From Flavitalea sp966112615 (GTDB taxonomy: Bacteria > Bacteroidota > Bacteroidia > Chitinophagales > Chitinophagaceae): a stretch of DNA of 64,000 nt. Of the stretch, positions 43,009 through 51,627 are shown in pieces. The notes under the pieces were generated by a model. The model was not told the origin of the DNA, made no database searches, and saw nothing but the letters and a program-made list of their open reading frames with translations. The position numbers were made by a program, and so were the translations under genes. Numbering within the stretch: position 1 is the stretch's first letter; every line of letters begins with the position of its first letter. The stretch lies in contig CBHWDO010000015.1 of the NCBI GenBank assembly GCA_966112615.1, positions 1 to 64,000 of the forward strand, in the 5' to 3' direction.

Positions 43009-43584
43009 ATGCGTCCTGTTCAATATAATTTAAATGGAAACCGGGATATCAAACTGGTGAAAGAAGGTCCGGAAGGATACCAGGGTGAAGGGTTTATGGC
43101 TACATCACTGGATAAAGTGGTTGGACTGGCCCGTAAAAACTCTATCTGGCCTTTGCCTTTTGCAACTTCATGCTGCGGGATCGAATTCATGGCAACCATG
43201 GCATCACACTATGACCTTGCCAGGTTTGGATCTGAGCGGGTGGGATTCTCTCCACGACAGTGCGACCTCCTGATGGTTATGGGAACTATAGCGAAGAAAA
43301 TGGCTCCGGTAGTTAAGCAGGTTTACCTTCAAATGGCTGAACCACGCTGGGTAATGGCTGTTGGAGCCTGTGCTTCCAGTGGGGGTATCTTCGATACTTA
43401 CAGTGTACTGCAGGGGATCGACCAGATCATTCCTGTAGATGTATACGTACCTGGATGTCCTCCGAGACCCGAAGCAATCATCGACGGAGTTCTTAAGATC
43501 CAGGAACTGGTAGGAAATGAAAGTTTGAGAAGAAGAAATGGCGACAGGTACAAGGCATTGCTCGAAAGTTATGGTATCCAGTAA
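43009..43584 (+). CDS. nuoB: NADH-quinone oxidoreductase subunit B
   Basis: Subunit of 191 residues carrying cluster N2, the last iron-sulfur centre before quinone. The ligand cysteines lie in FATSCCGIEFMA, in VGACASSGGIFD and in DVYVPGCPPRPEA. ATG at 43009 (MRPVQYNLNG) is preferred to an upstream GTG-type extension. It follows nuoA after 106 bases and precedes nuoC by ten bases. Confidence 0.96.
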   Translation: MRPVQYNLNGNRDIKLVKEGPEGYQGEGFMATSLDKVVGLARKNSIWPLPFATSCCGIEFMATMASHYDLARFGSERVGFSPRQCDLLMVMGTIAKKMAPVVKQVYLQMAEPRWVMAVGACASSGGIFDTYSVLQGIDQIIPVDVYVPGCPPRPEAIIDGVLKIQELVGNESLRRRNGDRYKALLESYGIQ

Positions 43585-43594
43585 TTGAAACATT

Positions 43595-44101
43595 ATGTCA
43601 CTGACCAACGATAGAATTAAAGAAAGGCTTATTGAGAAGTTTGGCGACCAGGTTACCAATATTTCGGAACCATACGGAATGCTGACCTTTGAAGTGCCTA
43701 AAGACATGAACCTAAAGGTTATGCAGTTTCTTTATGATGATGAGGAGCTTAAATTCCGTTTCCTTACTGATCTCCAGGCTGTTCACTATCCTGATCTGAA
43801 GGGAAGAGAGCTGGCGGTGGTATACCATCTCCATAACCTGGTGGATAATGTAAGGATCAGGTTCAAGGTGTTTACCTCCAGTGAGCAACCCGATGTTTAC
43901 ACTGCCACAAAACTCTTTGAGTCTGCGAACTGGATGGAGAGAGAAACCTATGATTTCTTTGGAGTAAACTTCGTTGGCCATCCTAATCTGAAACGTATCC
44001 TGAATGTGGATGAAATGACTTACTTCCCGATGAGAAAGGAGTTTCCACTGGAAGATCAGACACGCGGGGATAAGGACGATGAAATGTTTGGAAGAGGATA
44101 A
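43595..44101 (+). CDS. nuoC: NADH-quinone oxidoreductase subunit C
   Basis: Peripheral-arm subunit of 168 residues (30-kDa subunit family). Conserved features are FRFLTDLQAVHYPD, AVVYHLHNLVDNVRIRFKV, FESANWMERETYDFFGVNFVGHPNLKRIL (spanning about 107-135) and the FPLEDQTRGD tail. It is separate from nuoD, unlike the NuoCD fusion in enterobacteria. Confidence 0.96.
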   Translation: MSLTNDRIKERLIEKFGDQVTNISEPYGMLTFEVPKDMNLKVMQFLYDDEELKFRFLTDLQAVHYPDLKGRELAVVYHLHNLVDNVRIRFKVFTSSEQPDVYTATKLFESANWMERETYDFFGVNFVGHPNLKRILNVDEMTYFPMRKEFPLEDQTRGDKDDEMFGRG

Positions 44102-44146
44102 CCGTATTTCGAATCAATATTTTGAACGAATAAATACCAGTCAGTA

Positions 44147-45370
44147 ATGTCTGACCAACATATAAAACTGCCGGAAGGCTCTATTGAGAAACAAACCACT
44201 ACGCTGAACCTGGGTCCTACACACCCCGCAACGCATGGTGTATTCCAGAATATCATTGAACTTGACGGTGAAAGAATTCTTTCAGCAGATTCTACTGTGG
44301 GCTATATCCACAGGGCATTTGAAAAATTAGCAGAAAGAAGACCGCTTTACCAGATCACCCCGCTTACCGACAGGTTGAATTATTGTTCATCCCCTATCAA
44401 CAATATGGGTTGGCATTTGACCTGCGAAAAATTGCTCGGCGTAAAAATTCCAAAGAGAGTTGATTACATGCGTGTGATCATCATGGAACTGGCGCGTATT
44501 TCAGATCACCTGATCTGTAATTCCATAGTAGGTGTGGATACCGGTGCTTATACCGGCTTTCTCTATCTGATGCAGTTCCGTGAGCTTATTTATGAAATTT
44601 ATGAAGAGATCTGTGGTTCAAGATTAACTACCAATATTGGTAGGATCGGGGGCTTTGAAAGAAACTTCAATAATACAGTTTGGACCAAACTGGAAAAATT
44701 CCTTCGTGAATATCCGCCGGTACTGAGAGAGTTTGAAAACCTGTTCCAGCGTAACAGGATCTTTATGGAGCGTACGATTGGCGTAGGTCCTATTGCAGCA
44801 GACCGTGCATTGAATTATGGATTTACCGGTCCAAACCTTAGGGCAGCAGGTGTTGATTATGATGTAAGGGTTCATTCACCATACAGCAGTTACGAAGATT
44901 TCAATTTCATCATACCTGTTGGTACAACAGGCGATTGTTATGATCGTTTCCTTGTTCGTGAACAGGAAATGTGGCAGTCGTTAAGTATCATCGAGCAGGC
45001 TTACCAGAAGATCCAGGAATTCAAGGGTGCGGAAGCAGAGGTTTATCATGCCGATGCGCCTGAATATTATCTTCCTGAAAAGAAGGATGTATATACGAAG
45101 ATGGAAGCGCTGATCTATCACTTCAAAATCATTATGGGAGAAGTTGATATTCCGGCAGGTGAAGTGTATCATTCAGTTGAAGGAGGAAATGGTGAATTAG
45201 GTTTCTACCTCATCAGTGATGGAGGAAGAACCCCGTACCGTCTGCATTTCAGAAGACCGTGCTTTGTTTATTACCAGGCATATGAAGAGCTGGTAAAAGG
45301 CGGTATGCTGAGTGACGCGATCATTACAATGAGTAGTTTGAATTTGATAGCAGGGGAGATGGATGCGTAG
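44147..45370 (+). CDS. nuoD: NADH-quinone oxidoreductase subunit D
   Basis: The 49-kDa subunit (407 residues) that forms the quinone-binding cavity with NuoB. Signatures include LGPTHPATHGVF, GYIHRAFEKLAERR, YCSSPINNMGW, MELARISDHLICNS and the C-terminal GEMDA. The conserved His/Tyr pair expected for quinone binding is in the HPATHG region and a downstream conserved Tyr. The stop codon is followed immediately by a repeat array that could form an intercistronic hairpin. Confidence 0.97.
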   Translation: MSDQHIKLPEGSIEKQTTTLNLGPTHPATHGVFQNIIELDGERILSADSTVGYIHRAFEKLAERRPLYQITPLTDRLNYCSSPINNMGWHLTCEKLLGVKIPKRVDYMRVIIMELARISDHLICNSIVGVDTGAYTGFLYLMQFRELIYEIYEEICGSRLTTNIGRIGGFERNFNNTVWTKLEKFLREYPPVLREFENLFQRNRIFMERTIGVGPIAADRALNYGFTGPNLRAAGVDYDVRVHSPYSSYEDFNFIIPVGTTGDCYDRFLVREQEMWQSLSIIEQAYQKIQEFKGAEAEVYHADAPEYYLPEKKDVYTKMEALIYHFKIIMGEVDIPAGEVYHSVEGGNGELGFYLISDGGRTPYRLHFRRPCFVYYQAYEELVKGGMLSDAIITMSSLNLIAGEMDA

Positions 45371-45371
45371 A

Positions 45372-45450
45372 AGAGAAGTTGAGGAGATGAGGAGTTTAGG
45401 AGTTGAGAAGCTCCATCCTCATCTCCTCATATTCTCACCTCCTCATATTC
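45372..45450 (+). repeat. 8-bp repeat inverted pair between nuoD and nuoE
   Basis: A purine-rich GAGGAGATGAGGA stretch right after the nuoD stop is followed by its inverted pyrimidine-rich counterpart TCCTCATCTCCTC. A 14-base word pairs exactly (45380-45393 with 45416-45429), with an inner GGAG/CTCC pair, so the nuo transcript could form a stable hairpin here. Confidence 0.8.
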
Positions 45451-45462
45451 TAAATAAAAAAT

Positions 45463-45963
45463 ATGTTCCAATTTTCAGATACCAAACTCCAGGAAGTACA
45501 AAAGATCATCGCTCGTTATCCGGAAGGAAAACAAAAGAGTGCGTTGATTCCGGTACTGCATCTCGCACAGGAAGAATCCGGCGGATGGCTCGATGCACCT
45601 GTGATGGATTATGTTGCTTCACTGCTTAATCTTACTTCAATTGAAGTGTATGAAGTGGCAACATTTTATTCTATGTTCAATCTTCGCCCTGTTGGAAAAT
45701 ATGTATTCGAGGTTTGTCAGACGGGTCCATGCATGCTGCGTGGAAGTGACGACATCATCGCATACATCAAACAGAAACTGAATATCGGGGTAGGTGAAAC
45801 AACTCCGGATGGATTGTTCACTTTGAAGACTGTTGAATGTCTTGGTGCATGCGGATATGCACCGATGATGCAGCTTGGTAAACACTTTAAAGAGCATCTG
45901 ACTCCTGAGCGTATCGACCAGATCGTTGAAGAGTGCACCAAAGCAGCAGCAACAAATAACTGA
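45463..45963 (+). CDS. nuoE: NADH-quinone oxidoreductase subunit E
   Basis: The 24-kDa subunit (166 residues) carrying the [2Fe-2S] cluster N1a. Ligands are in CQTGPCMLRGSDDI and ECLGACGYAPMMQ; the N-terminal helical domain includes LIPVLHLAQEESGGWLD. It works with NuoF and NuoG in the NADH dehydrogenase module. The 92-base gap to nuoD is occupied by a repeat-derived inverted pair. Confidence 0.97.
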   Translation: MFQFSDTKLQEVQKIIARYPEGKQKSALIPVLHLAQEESGGWLDAPVMDYVASLLNLTSIEVYEVATFYSMFNLRPVGKYVFEVCQTGPCMLRGSDDIIAYIKQKLNIGVGETTPDGLFTLKTVECLGACGYAPMMQLGKHFKEHLTPERIDQIVEECTKAAATNN

Positions 45964-45995
45964 TCAATTAAACCGTAGCACATAGTGCTGATAAT

Positions 45996-47345
45996 ATGGG
46001 AAGAAAAGTTTTATTAGAAAAAGCACATATCGAAGGTATCAGGTTCTATGATACTTATCGCGCTAATGGTGGCTATGCCGCTGTGGAGAAAGCTTTTAAA
46101 ATGAGTCCCGCGGATGTGGTGGAAGAAGTAAAGAAAAGTGGACTCAGAGGTCGCGGTGGTGCCGGTTTCCCTACCGGTATGAAATGGAGCTTCCTGGCAA
46201 AGCCTGAAGGCGTACCGCGTTACCTTGTGTGCAATGCGGATGAATCAGAGCCTGGAACATTTAAAGACAGGTACCTGATGGAATTCCTCCCGCACCTGTT
46301 GATCGAAGGATTGATCGTTTCATCCTATGCCCTGGGATCGAACAGGACCTATATCTATATACGTGGTGAATATGCCTGGATCCCGGATATCCTTGAGCAG
46401 GCTATTGAAGAAGCAAGGAATAATGGCTGGTTAGGAAAGAATATCCTGGGAAGCGGATTTGACTGCGAGATATATGTACAGCGTGGTGCAGGAGCTTATA
46501 TCTGCGGAGAAGAAACTGCATTGATCGAAAGCCTGGAAGGTAAGCGTGGTAATCCTCGCATCAAGCCTCCATTTCCTGCTGTAAAAGGATTGTATGATTG
46601 TCCGACCGTAGTAAACAACGTGGAAACACTTGCTGCAGTAGTTCCTATCATGAATATGGGTGGAGAAGAATATGCTAAGATCGGTGTGGGCAGATCAACT
46701 GGTACAAAACTGCTGAGCGCATGTGGTAATATCAATAAACCAGGTGTTTATGAGATCGATATGACCATTTCGGTTGAAGAGTTCATTTACAGTGATGAAT
46801 ATTGTGGTGGTATTGCGAATGGCAAGAAGCTGAAAGCATGTATCCCTGGTGGATCATCAGTTCCCATTTTACCAGCAAATCTTTTGTTGAAGACAGCAAA
46901 AGGAGAGCAGAGAATGATGACCTATGAAAGCCTGTCTGATGGCGGGTTTGCAACAGGTTCAATGATGGGATCCGGAGGATTTATTGTGCTGGATGAAGAT
47001 CAGTGTATAGTAAAGCATACGCTAACATTAGCAAGGTTCTATCGCCATGAAAGTTGTGGACAGTGTTCGCCTTGCAGGGAAGGAACCGGCTGGATGGAAA
47101 AGATCCTGAAGAACATTGAGAATGGAAAAGGAAAGATGAGTGATATTGATCTGTTGTGGGATATACAGAGAAGGATTGAAGGTAACACTATCTGTCCTTT
47201 AGGTGATGCTGCTGCCTGGCCTGTAGCTGCCGCCATCCGTCATTTCCGTGACGAATTTGAGTGGCACGTAACCAACCCCGAAGAAGCTCTGGTGAGAAAT
47301 TTTGGTTTGGCGCATTATGCGGATCCGTTGGAGGTGGTGGCTTAA
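45996..47345 (+). CDS. nuoF: NADH-quinone oxidoreductase subunit F
   Basis: NADH- and FMN-binding subunit (449 residues). The flavin/NADH region has GLRGRGGAGFPTGMKW, NADESEPGTFKDRYLME and GAGAYICGEETALIESLEG; cluster N3 ligands are in HESCGQCSPCREGTGWM and NTICPLGDAAAWPV. Full length. The gene is followed by a 30-bp inverted-repeat arm and the unrelated GxxExxY gene instead of nuoG. Confidence 0.97.
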   Translation: MGRKVLLEKAHIEGIRFYDTYRANGGYAAVEKAFKMSPADVVEEVKKSGLRGRGGAGFPTGMKWSFLAKPEGVPRYLVCNADESEPGTFKDRYLMEFLPHLLIEGLIVSSYALGSNRTYIYIRGEYAWIPDILEQAIEEARNNGWLGKNILGSGFDCEIYVQRGAGAYICGEETALIESLEGKRGNPRIKPPFPAVKGLYDCPTVVNNVETLAAVVPIMNMGGEEYAKIGVGRSTGTKLLSACGNINKPGVYEIDMTISVEEFIYSDEYCGGIANGKKLKACIPGGSSVPILPANLLLKTAKGEQRMMTYESLSDGGFATGSMMGSGGFIVLDEDQCIVKHTLTLARFYRHESCGQCSPCREGTGWMEKILKNIENGKGKMSDIDLLWDIQRRIEGNTICPLGDAAAWPVAAAIRHFRDEFEWHVTNPEEALVRNFGLAHYADPLEVVA

Positions 47346-47359
47346 AAGTTATTTCCTTT

Positions 47360-47389
47360 GGTTCACGCAAAGCACGCAAAGAAGCAAAG
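47360..47389 (+). repeat. left arm of the inverted repeat flanking the GxxExxY gene
   Basis: A 30-base word starting GGTTCACGCAAAGCACGC lies 15 bases after the nuoF stop codon. It matches the reverse complement of 47874-47903 at 27 of 30 positions. Short words GCAAAG recur inside it. Confidence 0.85.
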
Positions 47390-47465
47390 GAAAACGCTCT
47401 TTTAAATTGTTGAAAACCTCATTTCTTCTTATGCATTAAATATGATTTTTAGATAAACATATTTT

Positions 47466-47855
47466 ATGCTTCATGAGAAAAGAGAAGATCAAATTTCGAA
47501 CCTGGTAATTCGGGAATGTTTAAAAATTCATCGAAGTTTTGGTCCTGGTTTATTTGAATCGGTGTATGAAAAAATTCTGCATCATGAATTGACTGATATT
47601 GGACTAATTGTTAGTAGACAAGTACCCATTAAAGTGATGTACAATTCGTTGGATTTTGGAATTGGTTTTAAAGCTGATTTAATAATAGAGAACCTGGTAA
47701 TTGTAGAGTTGAAATCAGTTGAAAGTATTCTACCCGTGCATGAAAAACAGTTAATGACATATTTAAAATTAACTGGGATGAAATTGGGAATGCTTATAAA
47801 TTTTGATGTCAACCTCTTGAAAGATGGAATTACAAGGGTTGTCAATAATCTTTAA
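47466..47855 (+). CDS. GxxExxY protein inserted in the nuo operon
   Basis: A 129-residue soluble protein with the GxxExxY family motif (G28, E31, Y34 in FGPGLFESVYE), preceded by VIRECLKIHRSFG and followed by the nuclease-like core FKADLIIENLVIVELKS (about 60-76), in which D and E-x-K resemble the PD-(D/E)xK catalytic arrangement. The family is frequent and scattered in Bacteroidota; its function is unproven. It interrupts the nuoF-nuoG junction, is more AT-rich than its neighbours, and is bounded by imperfect 30-bp inverted repeats, which suggests a mobile or transferred unit. Confidence 0.9.
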   Translation: MLHEKREDQISNLVIRECLKIHRSFGPGLFESVYEKILHHELTDIGLIVSRQVPIKVMYNSLDFGIGFKADLIIENLVIVELKSVESILPVHEKQLMTYLKLTGMKLGMLINFDVNLLKDGITRVVNNL

Positions 47856-47873
47856 CGAGCCGCAGGCGAGCAA

Positions 47874-47903
47874 CTTTGCTCCTTTGCGCGCTTTGCGTGA
47901 AAC
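47874..47903 (-). repeat. right arm of the inverted repeat flanking the GxxExxY gene
   Basis: Inverted copy (27 of 30) of 47360-47389, located 18 bases after the GxxExxY stop codon and 34 bases before nuoG. The two arms bound a 544-base segment containing only that gene. Confidence 0.85.
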
Positions 47904-47937
47904 AGAAATTAAAGTACCCAGTACTTAAGAAAATAAA

Positions 47938-49038
47938 ATGACAGAAGAAAAGAAATTATTCAAAGTAACCATCGACAACATCACCATTGATGTTGAACCT
48001 GGTACAACCATATTGCAGGCAGCACGCGCCATCGGTGGCGACGTAGCTCCACCTGCCATGTGCTACTACAGCAAACTAAAAGGCTCCGGCGGTAAATGCC
48101 GCACCTGCCTCGTTGAAGTTGCTGCAGGATCTACCGCAGATCCACGTCCTATGCCTAAACTCGTCGCTTCCTGCCGCACCACCGTGATGGATGGTATGGT
48201 TGTGAAGAACATCACTTCCGAAAGAGTGATCGACGCTCGAAATGGCGTAGTGGAATTCCTGCTGCTCAATCACCCGCTCGATTGCCCTATCTGCGACCAG
48301 GCAGGTGAATGTCACCTCCAGGATCTGAGCTACGAGCACGGTAAAGCCGGTACACGCTACGAATTCCCTAGAAGAACTTTTGAGAAACACGACCTGGGTC
48401 CTTATATCCAGTTGCACATGACCCGCTGTATCCTTTGCTACCGCTGCGTTTATACCGCAGACCAGGTTTCAGGAAAGCGCGAACATGGAGTACTGGATCG
48501 CGGAGATCATGCCCAGATCGCAACTTATATCGAGAAAGCTCTCGACAATGACTTTATTGGAAATGTGATCGATGTGTGCCCGGTTGGTGCATTGACCGAC
48601 AGAACTTTCCGTTTCAAAAACCGTGTATGGTTCCTGAAACCACAGGATGCCCATCGCGACTGTCCTAAGTGTTCCGGTAAAGTGACACTCTGGAACAGGG
48701 GAGATGAAGTTTTCAGGGTTACTGCAAGAAAAGATGAGTGGGGTGAAGTGCACGAGTGGATCTGTAATGAATGTCGTTTCGAAAAGAAGAATACCAGCGA
48801 TTGGATCATTGAAGGACCAACAAAAATCAACCGTCATTCTGTGATCTCACAGGGACATTATGTTGAAACAGTTCGTCCGAAAGAAACATTCCAGGACATC
48901 ATGAAAGGTGCAAATCCAAGAGTGTTGCTGGATATCCATTCTGAAAGTGAAGTGAACAAGCCGAACATTGAACTCTCGAAGATCCAGGGTCCGGCTCATT
49001 CAGATGATTTCAATAAAAACAATAAGCAGTTATCATAA
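47938..49038 (+). CDS. nuoG: NADH-quinone oxidoreductase subunit G, short form
   Basis: Iron-sulfur subunit (366 residues). It has the N-terminal [2Fe-2S] ferredoxin domain (C42, C54, C57 in CYYSKLKGSGGKCRTC and a further Cys near 79), the HPLDCPICDQAGECHLQD segment, the CILCYRCVYTADQ and CPVGALTD tetranuclear sites, and a CxxC pair region (CPKCSGK, CNECRFEK). The large molybdopterin-oxidoreductase-like domain of NuoG in Escherichia or Thermus is absent; the short form is usual in parts of the Bacteroidota. nuoH starts at its last base. Confidence 0.95.
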   Translation: MTEEKKLFKVTIDNITIDVEPGTTILQAARAIGGDVAPPAMCYYSKLKGSGGKCRTCLVEVAAGSTADPRPMPKLVASCRTTVMDGMVVKNITSERVIDARNGVVEFLLLNHPLDCPICDQAGECHLQDLSYEHGKAGTRYEFPRRTFEKHDLGPYIQLHMTRCILCYRCVYTADQVSGKREHGVLDRGDHAQIATYIEKALDNDFIGNVIDVCPVGALTDRTFRFKNRVWFLKPQDAHRDCPKCSGKVTLWNRGDEVFRVTARKDEWGEVHEWICNECRFEKKNTSDWIIEGPTKINRHSVISQGHYVETVRPKETFQDIMKGANPRVLLDIHSESEVNKPNIELSKIQGPAHSDDFNKNNKQLS

Positions 49039-50108
49039 TGATCACCACTTTGTTAGCATTTGACTGGGCATTCGTGATTGAGAAACTTATCCTCATCGTT
49101 GTGATCGTTTCCATTTCACTGGTAATTGCTATGTATGAAACATATGCTGAAAGGAAGGTTGCTGCAGTAATGCAGGATCGTCGCGGTCCGAATAGGGCTG
49201 GTCCTTTCGGTTTATTCCAGCCATTGGCAGATGGTCTGAAACTCTTCATGAAAGAAGAGATCATTCCAAATACCTCCAACAAACTGCTCTTTATCCTGGG
49301 GCCTTGCCTGGCAATGCTCACAGCGATGATGACTTCCGCAGTTATTCCATGGGGCGATAAGATCCACTTCAACTTGTTTGGAGCAGATCGTTATGTAAGC
49401 CTCCAGATCGCTGATATCAATATCGGGATCCTGTTTGTGTTTGGTGTGGTGAGTATGGGTGTGTATGGTATTATGATCGGTGGATGGGCTTCAAACAATA
49501 AGTTCTCATTGATGGCAGCCCTTCGTGGTGCCTCACAGGTAATTTCTTATGAATTGCCAATGGGACTTTCACTGATCGCATTGCTGATGCTTACCGGTTC
49601 GCTGAAGATGAGTGAGATCGTAGGTCAGCAGCTGGATAGCTGGTACAATATCGTTTACCAGCCTCTTGGATTCCTGATCTTTTGCATCTGTGCATTCGCA
49701 GAATGTAACAGAACTCCATTTGACCTTCCCGAAGCAGAAAACGAATTGAACTTTGGATATCACCAGGAATATTCTTCCATGAAGCTTGGCTTTTATCTCT
49801 TTGCTGAATACATCAACATGTTCATCAGCTCAGCGATCATGGCTACACTTTATTTCGGTGGATATGATATTCCATTTGTGAATGATGCTAATCTTGCAGA
49901 AAGTCTGGGTATGAACTGGACTGCACTGTTGCAGGCCGCAAGCCTGCTGTTTAAAGTGGCAGCATTCATCTTCCTGTTCATGTGGGTAAGATGGACCATC
50001 CCGAGATTCCGTTACGATCAGCTTATGAACCTGGGCTGGAAGAACCTGATACCGCTGGCCCTGCTGAATATGCTGGTAACAGCTGCTGTTGTACTGGCAA
50101 GAATGTAA
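49038..50108 (+). CDS. nuoH: NADH-quinone oxidoreductase subunit H
   Basis: Membrane subunit (356 residues) at the junction of the two arms, lining the quinone channel. About eight helices. Signatures are ETYAERKVAAVMQDRRGPNRAGPFGLFQPLADGLKL, spread over about 35-70, EYSSMKLGFYLFAEY and IPRFRYDQLMNLGWK. The start ATG shares one base with the nuoG stop codon. Confidence 0.97.
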   Translation: MITTLLAFDWAFVIEKLILIVVIVSISLVIAMYETYAERKVAAVMQDRRGPNRAGPFGLFQPLADGLKLFMKEEIIPNTSNKLLFILGPCLAMLTAMMTSAVIPWGDKIHFNLFGADRYVSLQIADINIGILFVFGVVSMGVYGIMIGGWASNNKFSLMAALRGASQVISYELPMGLSLIALLMLTGSLKMSEIVGQQLDSWYNIVYQPLGFLIFCICAFAECNRTPFDLPEAENELNFGYHQEYSSMKLGFYLFAEYINMFISSAIMATLYFGGYDIPFVNDANLAESLGMNWTALLQAASLLFKVAAFIFLFMWVRWTIPRFRYDQLMNLGWKNLIPLALLNMLVTAAVVLARM

Positions 50109-50134
50109 TAACAACTTGAAAGAAAGATATTAAG

Positions 50135-50704
50135 ATGCAATCATTAACACAAAGAGCTCAACAGGTAGAAAGGAAGCCGATGACCTTGCTGGAAAGGATC
50201 TACCTGTGGAATATTTTCAAGGGCATGATGATCACTTTCAGGCATATCTTCAAAAAGAAGCCTACGATCCAGTATCCCGAGGAAAAAAGACCATTCAGCC
50301 CGGTTTTCCGTGGACTGCATGTGCTGAACAGGGATGAAGAAGGTCGTGAGCGTTGTACTGCCTGTGGTTTGTGCGCTGTGGCATGTCCTGCAGAAGCCAT
50401 CACCATGGAAGCTGCAGAAAGAAAAGCAGGTGAAGAGAATCTTTACCGTGAAGAAAAGTATGCTGCAAAGTATGAGATCAATATGCTTCGTTGCATTTTT
50501 TGTGGATTGTGTGAAGAAGCTTGTCCGAAGGATGCGATCTATCTCAGTGAGACCTTCGCTCCATCAAATTACCAGAGAAAAGGATTTATCTATAAGAAGG
50601 ATGAACTGCTGATCCCGAACCCATTGACAAATCCGGAAGATTATAAGATAGCCCTTGGAAGCCGTGCAAAGAATGCGGCACACCAGGATAAACCAGCCAA
50701 CTGA
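50135..50704 (+). CDS. nuoI: NADH-quinone oxidoreductase subunit I
   Basis: Ferredoxin-type subunit (189 residues) holding two [4Fe-4S] clusters (N6a, N6b): CTACGLCAVACPAEAI and CIFCGLCEEACPKDAI. The N-terminal amphipathic part includes TFRHIFKKKPTIQYPEEKRP. It passes electrons from NuoG towards NuoB. Four bases separate its stop from the nuoJ start. Confidence 0.97.
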   Translation: MQSLTQRAQQVERKPMTLLERIYLWNIFKGMMITFRHIFKKKPTIQYPEEKRPFSPVFRGLHVLNRDEEGRERCTACGLCAVACPAEAITMEAAERKAGEENLYREEKYAAKYEINMLRCIFCGLCEEACPKDAIYLSETFAPSNYQRKGFIYKKDELLIPNPLTNPEDYKIALGSRAKNAAHQDKPAN

Positions 50705-50708
50705 CTGT

Positions 50709-51212
50709 ATGAACGCTAGTGAAGTATTATTTTATTTTCTGAGCGCACTTGCTATCGGCAGTGCGATCATGGTAGTATCGAGCAGGAACCCAATACATAG
50801 TGTGTTGTGGCTGATCGTTACCTTTTTCGCGATCTCCGGGCATTATATCCTAATGAACGCACAGTTCATTGGGATAGTAAACCTGATCGTGTATGCAGGA
50901 GCTATCATGGTATTGTTCCTCTTCGTGATCATGCTGATGAACCTGAACTCCGATACAGAACCACAAAAGAACAAGTGGATGAAGCTGGCGGGGGTAGTTG
51001 CTGGTGGATGCCTACTGCTGGTGATGGTAGGTGCATTGAGAAATGCTGAAGTGAAGGGACAGGCTGCCCAATTAAAGGATGGAAGTATTGGCCTGATCGA
51101 GAATTTGGGTAAATCATTGTTCACAGATTTCGTGGTGCCTTTCGAGATCAGCTCCGTGCTATTTCTGAGTGCGATGGTGGGCGCTGTCGTGATCGGTAAA
51201 AAAGGAGATTAA
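50709..51212 (+). CDS. nuoJ: NADH-quinone oxidoreductase subunit J
   Basis: Membrane subunit (167 residues) with five helices. Conserved features are FYFLSALAIGSAIMVVSSRNP, HSVLWLIVTFFAISGHYILM and the GIVNLIVYAGAIMVLFLFVIMLMN helix 3 region (about 56-80). Start ATG at 50709; an upstream in-frame start would overlap nuoI widely. It precedes nuoK by 16 bases. Confidence 0.95.
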   Translation: MNASEVLFYFLSALAIGSAIMVVSSRNPIHSVLWLIVTFFAISGHYILMNAQFIGIVNLIVYAGAIMVLFLFVIMLMNLNSDTEPQKNKWMKLAGVVAGGCLLLVMVGALRNAEVKGQAAQLKDGSIGLIENLGKSLFTDFVVPFEISSVLFLSAMVGAVVIGKKGD

Positions 51213-51228
51213 TCTAAAAATTATCAAG

Positions 51229-51558
51229 ATGCCAATAGAACGTTACATATTTCTGTCCATCGCGCTGTTCTGCATCGGTATTGCCGGTGTATTGACACGC
51301 CGCAATTCCATCATTGTATTCATGTGCATTGAATTAATGCTGAATGCAGTGAACTTACTGCTGGTTGCTTTTTCTAAAATGCACCACCTGAATGGAGTGG
51401 CTACTAATCCAACTGCAGGAATTGAAGGACAGCTTTTCGTATTTTTTATCATGGTGGTTGCCGCAGCGGAAGTAAGTGTGGGACTTGCGATCATTGTGAT
51501 GCTTTATAGAAATGTTCACTCAGTGGACATCAATTTCCTGAATCGACTGAAACACTAA
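51229..51558 (+). CDS. nuoK: NADH-quinone oxidoreductase subunit K
   Basis: Small three-helix membrane subunit (109 residues) that takes part in proton translocation. The family pattern RNSIIVFMCIELMLNAVNLLL (with the functional Glu), FFIMVVAAAEVSVGLAIIVML (second key Glu) is clear. The 69-base gap to nuoL contains a small palindrome ATTGCT-AC-AGCAAT and a GCGGGCTTCGGCCGC hairpin. Confidence 0.96.
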   Translation: MPIERYIFLSIALFCIGIAGVLTRRNSIIVFMCIELMLNAVNLLLVAFSKMHHLNGVATNPTAGIEGQLFVFFIMVVAAAEVSVGLAIIVMLYRNVHSVDINFLNRLKH

Positions 51559-51627
51559 ACCCTGCATTGCTACAGCAATAAAGGATTTATAATACCAAAA
51601 TAGCGGGCTTCGGCCGCGTACCGGTTT

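Noticed and set aside
45363..45629. 88-codon open frame spanning the nuoD-nuoE spacer
   Set aside because: It is out of frame with nuoE, starts in the repeat array and has repeat-derived and low-complexity translation.
47360..47903. Insertion sequence
   Set aside because: The inverted repeats flank only a GxxExxY gene; no transposase and no obvious target duplication are seen, so I report it as a possible non-autonomous unit and not as an IS.
47938..49038. Truncation or frameshift of nuoG
   Set aside because: The frame ends cleanly, nuoH begins at its last base, and no remnants of the molybdopterin-type domain follow. The short form is known in related bacteria.
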